Shown here one piece after another: positions 1 to 10,025 of a stretch of 64,000 bases of DNA. The notes below the pieces were generated by a model, which saw nothing but the letters and a program-made list of their open reading frames with translations, was not told the origin of the DNA and did not search any database. The stretch lies in the NCBI GenBank assembly GCA_002794735.1, contig NBAZ01000009.1, positions 496,001 through 560,000 of the forward strand, given 5' to 3'. Numbering within the stretch: the first letter of the stretch is position 1; the number at the start of each line of letters is the position of its first letter. This DNA is from Pyrrhoderma lamaoense. Lineage: Eukaryota > Basidiomycota > Agaricomycetes > Hymenochaetales > Hymenochaetaceae. The translations under genes and the position numbers were made by a program.

Positions 1-478
1 TCTGTGCACGCTGCGGGCAAAGACGTACATGCACACATTGCACACACGATTATGTGCTTCTCGGGCTTCTACATCATACCAATATACTGGTTGACGGAAG
101 AGATAGTCTACATACTGCTCATCTATCAGGATTACTAACGATAATACTAAGTTGATGTAGTCCAAACACCTGGTGGAAGTTTGATCTGAACCTACATTCC
201 GCACTAAAACTTATAGATGCTATAGTATTAATATAGTGTCTTGCTGGGTCAGCACCGAATCTCACGCATACACGCATAACCCCCTCCACTCCCCCCCCTC
301 CTGGGTTCTTGAGTCTTTTCTTTCCTTTGCTTCCACCACATTTGTCCCAGCCACCACACAAAGATCTCAAAGATATTCTCAGGGAAAAAGTTTACTATAC
401 CAAAGTGAACTAAAACCAAGAGTTTCTCAAATTTGACCGTAGAGAACCTTTCAACCAGTGAAGCAGAGGATAGTAGTC
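1..478. other. 5' flanking stretch, no gene seen
   Basis: No coding region with convincing composition or splice structure was seen here. The last 200 bases are the 5' leader and promoter side of the TMEM163-like gene. They contain a pyrimidine-rich patch (about 281-350), as is common upstream of fungal genes. Confidence 0.5.
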
Positions 479-2275
479 ATGCCGTCTTACGATCGACTTC
501 AGACCTATGCAATCGCTATCAGCATTATCAGCATCCTGTATTGCTCCGCCGAGGGTGCTGTCTCAATTGCATTCGGAGAAGAATCCTCATCTCGTTCCCT
601 CATTTTCTTCGGTATCCAGTCCGGAATTGAGGTTGCTTCAGCTTGTATTGTGCTCTGGAGATTTAGAAAAAGGACTAGGAAGGATGGGATGCAGCTTGGT
701 GACGAGGAGAATGCTGTCGGTGGGAATAGCCGGAAAAATGTCGAAAATAGAGATACTAATGAGAATGGAAATCTGAGTTCATCCGCGAATAGTAATGGGG
801 AGGCGAAGACGAGATGATTTCGGCCGCTGACTTACGGTAAGCTATTATTTACTTTTCTCTTTATACTCCTTCCTTTCTTCCTGTCTGATTCGATAGTTCC
901 AAACAACGAACACTTTCCCATTTGATCATTCTTGCACATGTTCCTTTTTCAACGCTCGTTACCCCAAACCGAAGACATACTCTATTTTTAAATAGTTTCC
1001 AGAAGCAGTCTTACGTATCCCTCTTCTTCGGACTTCGGTCCGCTCAGTAACCGACACATCCATTGCATATTTTCATTTCCCAAAATTTCATATTTTCCGT
1101 TTACATCTGCATTTACGTATCTAATCTGATTATCCCTATGTTTTATTTGCAATTATTGTTTCAGTGTTGAACGTATTGGAACCTACTCAGTTGGAATCCT
1201 CGTTCTGCTCCTGTCTCTTGCAACCCTCGCTTCTTCGCTTTCCTCTCTTATCCTCCATACCCAACCTTCCTCCTCCCTCTCGTCTCTCATAATCTCCGCC
1301 TCAGCCCTAGTATGTATGGTCCTCATCTATCTCCCTAAACGTTACCTTGCCCGTGCACTCAACAGTAGCACAATGGCAGGAGAAGCTGTGTGCTCCTTAT
1401 CATGCATACAGATCACACTGGTGTTGTTCATAGGCTCCTTAATTTACAAAGTTTGGCCAAACGGGTGGTGGGTTGACGCAGCGACATCCTTAGTATTGGC
1501 TGGCTTATTCGGTAGAGAAGCATATAAGATGCTTTCTTGGGTTAAGAATCCGAACTTTAACGGTGGGTGCTGCGACGCATGTGGTAAGCATGGACCTTCG
1601 GCAGGTGGGAACGTGAAGGTCGAAGAGTTACAGGAGCAATATAGGGATCTGTGTGAATGCTGTTATGAGAAAGACGAATGCAGGGATTCCGATACATGTA
1701 AATGTGAATCAAGCTCGGAGGAAGAAGTGAGTTCATTCTTTCTTCCGGCCATCTTCTGATTCTCCGATTTCCGTTCGCACGTGCGTGAACGAAGCATATA
1801 GCTATTGAAATCTCTTTACTGTTTTTCTTCAAGTCCTCATACCATTCACTTCCGAGACTCGAACTGATACTTTAATTCTGAACAAGGAGCCTTGCTGTGT
1901 ACCCGTAGACCCGAAAGATGGGGCGAAATGCTGTTCTCGGGAATTAGTCCCAGGACAAAGGCCAACACCGTCAGTACCGGGGACTCAGACACGTTCTCAA
2001 GCACACAGTATAGCTCAGGTTCAGAACGTAAACCCGGGCAGGATAATACTAGCAAAATCTCCGCCACCGAAGGGAACAATGCCATCGAGTGGATTGACTC
2101 GATCGATAGTCCGAGTAGTTCCGGGAACAAAACGACCGGGGATGTAATCGTAGATGATACGACGAAGAGTGCTGACCTCACGGCTGTGTCCTTGAAGCGT
2201 TTAGTCAAGAAAAGCAGGGCTGTTGCTCCGGGTGTTGCAGTGATTGATAATTCACAGATCAACTATAGGAGTTGA
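479..2275 (+). CDS. TMEM163/cation-diffusion-facilitator-like membrane protein
   Basis: Probably a multi-helix membrane protein related to TMEM163-type zinc/cation efflux proteins. Start MPSYDRLQ at 479. Exon 1 (479-836) has two hydrophobic segments (AIAISIISILYC and IEVASACIVLW). A 328-bp GT-AG intron follows, and exon 2 (1165-1726) begins VERIGTYSVGILVLLL. Exon 2 holds three or four more helices, including LVLFIGSLIYKVWPNGWW, then a Cys-rich cytosolic stretch with CCDACGKHG and CECCYEKDEC that could bind metal. Exon 3 starts near 1834 and adds another CC-rich motif (CCVPVDPKDGAKCC) and a polar tail. The frame is one base short at a GGGG run (797-800): adding one G joins GGGEDEMISAADLR to exon 2 in the right phase. 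Frames in exon 3 also do not meet cleanly, so the end could be 2147 or 2275. Family assignment is by overall resemblance. Confidence 0.6.
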
Positions 2276-3030
2276 TGAAAATGAGGGAGTATGGAAAAGA
2301 GTATGTTTGTATTATTCTGTAGTTACATGCGTATACTAGTTGAAACCAATTGACGGGTAACGATATGAATCAATTTTTTATCTCAAATGAAAACTTGATC
2401 TGAGTCTTCCTGCTATTACAAATGAACCGAAAGTTATAGAATAATTATGTCTGAAAAAGTCTTATATTTCTTTCAATAAGAATACCAACCCCAAAACTCT
2501 AGCTACATTTATCGTTTGGATCTGCCAATCCCGCCAAGGAGAACATTTTCCCTCACATTGAATGGTTAACAATCCGTTTTTGTGTATGTGGTTCCGCTAC
2601 TTCCCACATAGAAGCGAAGATTTTGTCAGGATTTAGGACCCATGTGGATCATTGGCTGAAACAGGCGCATTGATGCTTTTCCTAGTCGTTGATAGTATCA
2701 CATAAAAATGTGCATGCCAATGATCCCCAAAGTTATTCAACTAGTCTTGATCGACCTCGTAATAGTCTTTTTTTAAAACTTCAGGCGAATATAATTACTA
2801 AAATACAGAAACGGAATGCTCCGACGCATCTGTTATCCGTAAAGATGTTATGCTGTACCTCAGTGGACCTTGATAGTTTCATTTTTTTTGCTCACTGAGA
2901 CGCAGTCGGTCATTAGTACTTTTCGTTATTACTCTAGCATCACTATATGTTTAACAATGCTATTTCAGTTTCTCCACTAACTATACTTTTCTACTATTGT
3001 GGTATGTGTATAAGCATATAGTACACATAC
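2276..3030. other. intergenic, nothing recognised
   Basis: Stop-rich, AT-rich sequence between the TMEM163-like gene and the start of the tandem array. One short open stretch (2689-2898) has no splice context or protein-like composition. Confidence 0.5.
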
Positions 3031-3386
3031 ATGTACTCATGGATGCGCACGGGTATACTAAGCTATACAACTATTTGATAGCAGTAATCCTCCTAACTTA
3101 CAAACCAGTTTGAAACAGAGAGCCACTTTCGGTATCGTGACTAGTGATGACGATAAATCAATCACTTGAGTACTGATTTTTTCAAGTAAAGGTCCGTGAT
3201 TCTTTATACAGAGAGGGTTTTGTTTGAAAAAAGTGTCTACCAATATACAAGTTTCCGTATATAATACTTGTACATAATTTCTTAAAGTATTAACCTCCTA
3301 TATCCTCCCCTTCTTTACTTCGGGACTGTGATTAATCGCATTGGAGTCGTAACAAGTCCCAGAGCTTGTTGATAGGGAAGTACGGA

Positions 3387-5172
3387 TTAGAGTCTCACAG
3401 TGTCAGACTCTTGAGGATGCGCCACATCAGAGTTGGGGCAAGCATCCCAAGACAATGTATTAATATTGGACGGTAGATAACCTCCCCGCGGTTTATAGAC
3501 TTCCGAGCGCAGGCTAATCAACATCCGAGGTGCTAATATTGCCATCACAGCAATGGTCATGATCTGATACGTATTTAGCTGGTCATAGAGGAAATTCTAA
3601 GGGAGGAATTAGCAGAGTAGACGAAAAAGGGGAAACACACTTACATACATGTTAACGTCGTTCGTATAATGTCCCGGCGTGACGTTTATGGTAGCAATCT
3701 CGGCGACAAAGGAAACTATAGTCCCTATGACTCCGAAGGTGAATATACTTGTTAAGCTTTAGAACTCTGACTATCCAACGATCGTACATGCAGTGGACTA
3801 TGCTTACATAGAAAAGTAGATAGTCGACTCCTTCGCCATTAAAGCCATGATATCACATGCTTCTTGAGTTGGCTTCGGTCTTTTACCGCAGCAGAACTTG
3901 TATTCCGCTTTTTTTGCTACAAGAATGAACAAGGTTAACTCAATTATGGAAGTCGTAAGCCAAGCTAAAAAGGCCATAGGCTGTACGGTAGTCGGCCAGT
4001 ATCTGTTTGACATGTCAATAAAAACGTTGTCTTTCTCTTGGATAGAACGACGAATATCCAGGTGGCAATTGAATATCCCATCCTCGCACGCCTGATAGTC
4101 GATCACATCTGTTGATAGAGCTATCAGCAGACGTGAATATTTGTAAGCATATTGTAGCTAACAGAAATAACCAGTCATTTGAAGGGCGCATGCAGTTAGT
4201 GAAACCATGTTCATGAAAACCAGAAGGACAAGGATCCATTTGTTTTTCCTATAGATTGCGTAGATTCGCATTTGCAGGATAACTGCACCGCTAAGCTTTT
4301 AGTCCTCTAAAAGCATCATAAATGACTAACTTAAAGCGTACCTTCCGCCAGCATCATAATAACCACGCCAAGTATGTTGAATGTATAAGACATGAAAACT
4401 ATAATTAAAAGACACGATACGATTCAATGGGAGATGCAAAATCGCCATGTAAATGCTAATTACATACATTCACCCTGAAGTATTTGATCTTTATCGACCA
4501 TCCCAGGCGTATACTACAAACTAGGTTAGTAAAATGTGTAAGAATAAAAAAAGGACGAACACATACCCCAATCACGTATTTGGTGAAAGGTAGACTTTGC
4601 TTAAAGCCGTAATCGACTGCAGTTAGGTTTAGCAACCTTGTGTCGCAATGAGCAACTTATTATCAAACCAAAGTTAACGAACTCTATTGCCGATGACTTA
4701 CAGTAGAAACCCTGCACCACTATAACGTGTCTATATAACCAAGATGAATTTTATGCTAAGGCGTATGCATTTTAACACCAACAATCAAGTACATAGCCTT
4801 GCCGACAGTCCACTTCCTTGACTTTTTGAAACTTAGTTAAGCTCATGTTTAGACATAAGAATCCTACCCATATGTATTCCACCTATCGTATAGTTAGACA
4901 AGAGAACTAATCATAGTAAGGTGTACGTACTTCATCATCTAGATGTGTTACTATAATGAAATAATATATGTAAGCTGGTAACAATGATTTAGCTTGTAGC
5001 ATGCACTTACTACAGTAATAAAGAAAGGCAGTTGTCACAGAGGCTACACAAGTCTTAGTTTTAGATGATAAATCGTTAGTTAAAACTGGGTTGGCTTGCC
5101 TGTTGTAGACTTTGCAATTGTGCAAACCGTAGGGTTCATTTTTATTTGATAATAGTAACCAGTGAGGGACAT
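3387..5172 (-). CDS. DUF6533 multi-pass membrane protein, array copy 1
   Basis: Uncharacterised basidiomycete membrane protein with an N-terminal DUF6533 domain and about seven helices. Start MSLTGYYYQIKMN at 5172. Exon 1 is 73 nt (5100-5172) and ends in a GC donor (AG|GCAAGC). Exon 2 is 33 nt. Exon 3 (4931-4950) is 20 nt and exon 4 (4868-4882) is 15 nt. Together exons 2-4 give YYCITHLDDE-VEYIW, the DUF6533 core. Then follow SRKWTVGKAMYLI and TRYSGAGF. Later exons give a helix ending MMLAE, the hallmark ILQMRIYAIY, IDYQACEDGIFNCHL, a helix (PMAFLAWLTTSIIELTLFILVAKKA) and a last helix ending APRMLISLR. The stop is TAA at 3387-3389. No disruption was seen. Function is unknown; a receptor-like role is only a guess from the topology. 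Confidence 0.75.
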
Positions 5173-5341
5173 CGTGAAATGTAGATTAGGACGTAGGCGA
5201 GGGATAATATTATATGTATATCCTAAAGCTGTGTTTATGACATTACGGCGGTGATTTTGTTGAAAATTTAGACTGACGGCAGAACCATCAGCGCTGTACT
5301 TGGTTGACCGTTTGTATGATAATATATAAACATCCTTCCAA

Positions 5342-5545
5342 TCATATCAGCATCTCTCTTGGATCCACATTTCTTTCCTTATCGGCTGGATATACGCACC
5401 TAAAGCATGGTTTCTTTCCCCGACCCATTCGTACTATGTTCTGTATCCATGTGGGTCGATAATAATAGTCAATCTCTATTTTATAATTATCATGTAAGTT
5501 AAGATCCTTGGATGACCGGAGTCTTATAGCATCAATATTCATCAA
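5342..5545 (-). pseudogene. degenerate upstream ORF of unit 1
   Basis: Short open stretch equivalent in position to the small ORFs at 8754-9029 and 11928-12284, upstream of the DUF6533 genes. It keeps recognisable pieces (SSKDLNLHDN, DKERN near the conserved DRKG position) but has diverged. Its function is unknown. It may simply be the 5' flank carried in the repeated unit. Confidence 0.3.
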
Positions 5546-5559
5546 ATCTTAGTTTACTC

Positions 5560-5684
5560 TTGGTCGCGTTTCTATTCCATCACCCCTACTATCTGGCTCC
5601 ACTTTCTACTCTTACTCGAGGGTAGGGTTCATCAATATGACCACCTCGTTTCTGATAGCTTAAACCTTTTGTCCAGTATCATTC
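5560..5684 (+). mobile_element. LTR fragment
   Basis: About 120 bp similar to part of the solo LTR at 7630-8393. The shared core is CACTTTCTACTCTTACTCGA followed by GGGTAGG, then CCTCGTTTC and GATAGCTTAAACC (LTR positions about 7750-7835). No ends are present, so it is a truncated remnant. It lies between unit 1 and unit 2 of the array. Confidence 0.75.
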
Positions 5685-6030
5685 GCAGATCTTGAATATA
5701 CGTATCTGAGAGGGTAATGCTCGTCAGTTTTGACGGAGCCCCTTTCAGTAAGGCAGAGAACCGTGGCCAACGATGTTAAGGTTTCAAGCATTTGAGTACT
5801 AATAGTTGCAAGAAAAGGTCCGTGTTGATTCATACAGAGAGTGTACCGCTTAATGAAAGTGTCTACCATTACACAAGTTTCCGCATATAGTACTCATACA
5901 CAAGCTCTTAAAGTTCGCCTAGAACTTGAGCATTATCCTCCCAGATACCCCTTCTTCTTTATTTCTAGACTGCGATTAATCGCATTGGAGTCGTAACAAG
6001 TCCCAGAGCTCGATGATAGGGAAGTACGGA

Positions 6031-8551
6031 TTAGAGTCTCACAGTGTCAGACTCTTGAGGGTGCGCCACATCAGAGTTGGGGCAAGCATCCCAAGACAAT
6101 GTATTAATATTGGACGGTAGATAACCTCCCCGCGGTTTATAGACTTCCGAGCGCAGGTTAATCAGCATCCGAGGTGCTAATATTGTCATCGCCGCAATAG
6201 TTATGGTCTGATAGGTATTAAGCTGGTTGTAAAATATAGTCTAGATGAAAATTCAGCAGTGTAAGTGAATAAAGAGTAATATACTAACGTGTACGTTCAC
6301 CTCCAGTGAGAGATTTAAAGTGGCAACTTCGGCGATAAAAGAGATTATAGTCCCTATGACTCCGAGAGTGAATACACTTACAGCTATCTGGACTTGAGTA
6401 CTCTGACTACTCCACGATAATACGCGAAAATAACTAAGCTTACATGGAAAAGTATGAAGTTGAATCCTTAGCCATCAAAGCCATGATATCACATGTTTCT
6501 GAAGCTGATTTCGATCTGTGGTTGCACCAGATTCTATATCCCGCCTTTCTTGCCACAAGAATGAACAATATTAGCTCGATAACGGAGGTTATAAGCCAAG
6601 CTAGAGAGGCCATCGGTTGCACATTGATTGGCCAGTAATCCGCTGTTGATATCTCATCAAAGAAGATTCCCTTCTCTTTAATAGAACGTCGATATTCCAA
6701 ATGGCAGCCTAAAATACCATCCCTGCAGGCCTGATAGTCCATTACATCTATTGATAGAGACATTATAAGTGCATAAATTGTGTGTAGGTATCTTGAAACT
6801 AACAGAGATAGTTGGTCATTTGAAGGGCACATGCGGTTAGCGAAACCAGGTTCATGAAAATCAGAAGGACGAGAACCCGTTTACTCTTCTTATAAATTGC
6901 GTAAATTCGCATTTGCAGGATAACTCTTTTAGTTCTATAAAAGCATATGAAATAACTTCCTTCAAGCATACCTTCCGCCAGCATTATAATAACTGCACCA
7001 AGTATGTTGAATGTATAAAACGTAAAAACTTGAAAAAACGGTTCAACGGGAGATACGAAATTCTGTGAAGTGTTAATTACTGACATTCACCCTGAATTAT
7101 CTGAGATTTATCAATCAATCCAACTGTATACTACAGGATACTTTAGTATTAATCACTGAAATGAAACGAGATGATCACACACGAAGTCTATGTCTTCACT
7201 GATAACTTGATCTTTAAAATTATAATTGATCGTAGTTAAGGTCAGAAATCTGTGCCCAATATGGGTAACTCTTAGTAAATCAGAGTAAGCTATACTCGAT
7301 GGCTTACATCAAAAACATTGCCCCGCAATATCGTGTCTGTATAGTTAAGATCAGCTAGATGCCAAGAAGGATATTTTTCACGACTGACAATCAAATACAT
7401 AGCCTTGCCAGCAGTCCATTTTCTTGACTTTTTGTAGCTTAGCTAGGGTTTTTCTTTGAAAAGATATCTTACCCATATGTACTCTACCTGATAAATAGTT
7501 GGATAAGACTACCCAGTCGTAGCATAACAGTAAGGTGCACGTACTTTTTCATATAGATGTGTTACTACGGTGCAAGGTAAGTATATAAACCGGCAACAAT
7601 GGTTTAGTTACTTCATGCACTCACTACAGTGTAGGACCAGCTAAGTGTTTGGCTGGTCATAGTGCATTTATAATGCACTTTCTAACTCGCCCGAGAAGTC
7701 CATTGCTACTACTCGGCAGCGCGCCTCGTTCATTTCTCTTACTATTTAGCTTCACTTTCTACTCTTACTCGAGGGTAGGATTCGTTTATACGACCCCCTC
7801 GTTTCCGATAGCTTAAACCCTTCGTCCAGTGGCATATAGCCACCTGGACACCATGCTTTCCTTATTATCTAACCTTTATCTCGCGTTTTGCTATATAAGC
7901 CTCCAGACTTGAGGCCGTAATCAATCAGTTAGTTCCCAATCAATTCCCAGTTAATCCCCAGTCTATTCCCAGCCTATTCACCCCCCCCCCCCCCGAGTAG
8001 CTCTTTACTAGTCTCCTGTACTCTTTATCTACTTCTCTGCTGCTTAATTAGGCTGCCCGGGCGCGCTTGTAACGCTCTGACCGTACCGCAAGTCGTCCGG
8101 GCGGACTGAAATACATACACTTTTACCTCAAACTACAGCCTCGGTCGGGGCTCTGTTCTATACGTTTCTACTACATTTACTGGTCTGTGAAGTCTCAGCT
8201 CGCCTCAAGGTCTCTATCAGTCTCTACGGTCCGACCGAGATCTCGGCCGGATGGCCGAGGTCGAGTATCTCGCTATTTAGCCCCCAAATCTTAGTCTGAG
8301 CATCGTGTCTGGTGTAGGCAGACTCTAAACCCCACGTCCTCGCCACTAAATACAACACCAAGGTCAAAATCTGACCAAAAAGTTTAGTTTTCAACAGTAA
8401 TAAAAAAATGCAGTTGTTACAGAGACTGTATAAATCTCAGCTTTGACTAATATAACCATACTAACTGGGATGATCTACCTGTTATAGATTTTGCAATTCT
8501 GCAAGTCAAAGAATCATATTTTATGGCATAATAATAGCGTGTGGAGGCCAT
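6031..8551 (-). CDS. DUF6533 membrane protein, array copy 2, interrupted by a solo LTR
   Basis: Same gene family as copies 1, 3 and 4. Start MASTRYYYAIKYDS at 8551; exon 1 is 73 nt (8479-8551). Exon 2 reads TTAFFYYC but is cut after base 32 of 33 by an LTR (7630-8393), which separates it from its GTGAGT donor. The 20-nt exon encodes THLYEK where the other copies have THLDDE/THLDEE, so the acidic core of the domain is lost. The 15-nt exon VEYIW, ILQMRIYAIY, the fifth and sixth helix exons and the last exon (stop 6031-6033, APRMLINLR) are intact. The gene is probably non-functional or makes an altered N-terminus. Its body most resembles copy 4, while its last exon and 3' flank are nearly identical to copy 1. 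Confidence 0.7.
7630..8393 (+). mobile_element. solo LTR of a retrotransposon (764 bp)
   Basis: Begins TGTAGGACC and ends TTTTCA (TG...CA termini), flanked by a 4-bp target duplication ACAG (7626-7629 and 8394-8397). The other three array copies show the uninterrupted site CTACAGTAATA. A TATA box (CTATATAAG, 7891-7899) and a run of 14 C (7981-7994) lie inside. No primer-binding site, polypurine tract or gag/pol sequence adjoins, so it is a solo LTR, the usual product of LTR-LTR recombination. A second, inverted copy lies at 60486-61138 and a fragment at 5560-5684. The superfamily (Ty3 or Ty1) cannot be told from the LTR alone. Confidence 0.92.
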
Positions 8552-8753
8552 TTTAGAATATAGGTTAGAACATAGGTGAGGGATAGCATACACACATTAT
8601 ATATGGATCTGAAAGCTGTGCTTACGGCGTTGATTCGTATAACAACAGCGATTTCATGAAAGGTCATACTAATGGCATAATCATCAATGCTGTACTTGGT
8701 TGACTGATCTTTTGACACTATAATATCATTGTTCCCCCCATATCACCATCTCT

Positions 8754-9029
8754 TTACGATTTAGATTTACAAATATCCTCCTTTCTGACAGATATCTGTT
8801 CCCTAATCATGATTCCTTTCCTGTCGCTTTCGTGATATGTTCCACAATTACCATATTTATCTAGAAAAAGAGTAACCTTAGTCACTACATCACAATCATC
8901 ATAAAAGTCATGATCTTCGGATAACTGGAGTATCATACCATCAGTCTTTATCAAGTCCTGGCCTGATGTATCCAAAAAATGAGCAAGGACTTCCTTACTA
9001 AGACGAAGAAGATAGAAAAAGTAATACAA
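8754..9029 (-). CDS. repeat-unit small ORF, unknown (unit 2 upstream)
   Basis: 91-residue open frame in the segment upstream of array copy 2. It has an amphipathic start and a polar body (DFYDDCDVV, FLDKYGNCGTYHESDRKG). A close relative is at 11928-12284 and decayed versions are at 5342-5545 and 15240-15510. No domain was recognised. In unit 4 the same sequence directly follows membrane-like coding sequence at 15571-15795. It may therefore be the tail of a gene that was partly copied along with the array. Whether it is expressed is unknown. Confidence 0.3.
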   Translation of the reverse strand: MYYFFYLLRLSKEVLAHFLDTSGQDLIKTDGMILQLSEDHDFYDDCDVVTKVTLFLDKYGNCGTYHESDRKGIMIREQISVRKEDICKSKS

Positions 9030-9470
9030 ACCGGCGGACTTTCATGTAACATTTGACGGGTCTAGTCCATTACTGAGGCAAGCCATGTGTAAACCACGAT
9101 ACATATCCCGTTGTCCATTCTTTTCTATTTTCGTCTCAACTCTCCATTTTTCATCATACTATATCTCTCTCTGCTATCTGTATACTCAACGTTGACGCCC
9201 CTCAAACATATAATACTACAATCCCGCAACATGAAGAGACTATGAGTGTCAAAATCGTACATGTACAAATTAAATCGTAGCTTTATGTTTACTCTCACCA
9301 CTCGCAAGGCATTCTGTCCTTCTGTATCATCCGATATAATAATAATAAAGAGCAAGACACGCCTCTGGGTGATACTTTCCATTGATACAGTTTCTACTGA
9401 AGTTATGAATAGCTCGTAGTCCCTTTCCCTCAATCACTATACATATGATAAGAGACATGCATAATTGAGC
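8955..9470. repeat. near-identical patch, copy a
   Basis: About 510 bp nearly identical (a handful of differences seen by eye) to 12210-12725, while sequence on both sides is clearly more diverged. It contains a 102-residue open frame on the minus strand (9125-9433). Confidence 0.85.
9125..9433 (-). CDS. hypothetical ORF in near-identical patch
   Basis: 102-residue open frame starting MRERDYELFITSVE and ending NGELRRK. It is duplicated almost exactly at 12380-12688. No domain, signal peptide or splice context was recognised. Conservation of the frame may only reflect the recent copying of the DNA, so coding status is doubtful. Confidence 0.2.
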   Translation of the reverse strand: MRERDYELFITSVETVSMESITQRRVLLFIIIISDDTEGQNALRVVRVNIKLRFNLYMYDFDTHSLFMLRDCSIICLRGVNVEYTDSRERYSMMKNGELRRK

Positions 9471-10025
9471 TCATATGACATTGTTATTTTTCTCAAATAT
9501 TTGATAAACGTATCTGTAATATTAGCTTGTATTTCTTTATTAGATGCAAGAAAGTAAAAGGTACAACCATCAGAGCCTCAAGCTGATTTAGTAAAACGAC
9601 CAACTCAATAGTACTATGTTTACTACTTATGGCTTACCAGAACGAATATTCATGAATACGCGCGGGTATAATTAGTAATACAGTAAGCTGGTAGCAGTAT
9701 TCCCCGTAAATCACAAATCGGTTCGAAACAGAGAGCCACTTCACTTCTAATGCTGAGGACCGTGACATGATGTTAACATACCAAGTACTCGAGTACTAAT
9801 TTCCTCAAGAAAAGGTCCGTGTTAATTCTCACATAGAGTGTTTCATCTGAAGAAAGTGTCTACCATTACACAAGTTTCTGTATATAGTACTTGTACACAA
9901 ACTCTCGAAGCTCGCCTAGGACTTTTGTGAACACTATCCTCCCAAATCCCCCCCCTCTTTACTTCGAAACTGTATTTAATCGCCTTGGAGTCAGAGCAAG
10001 TCCAAGAGCTTGTTGATAGGATAGC

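Noticed and set aside
1846..2262. 138-codon open frame on the minus strand opposite exon 3 of the first gene
   Set aside because: Antisense shadow of Ser/Thr-rich coding sequence; no splice context or family resemblance.
7981..7994. Poly-C run as a separate element
   Set aside because: It is internal to the solo LTR and absent from the second LTR copy; simple-sequence expansion.
9125..9433. The duplicated 102-codon ORF as a confirmed protein
   Set aside because: Its conservation is explained by near-identical DNA copying; kept only as a low-confidence feature.
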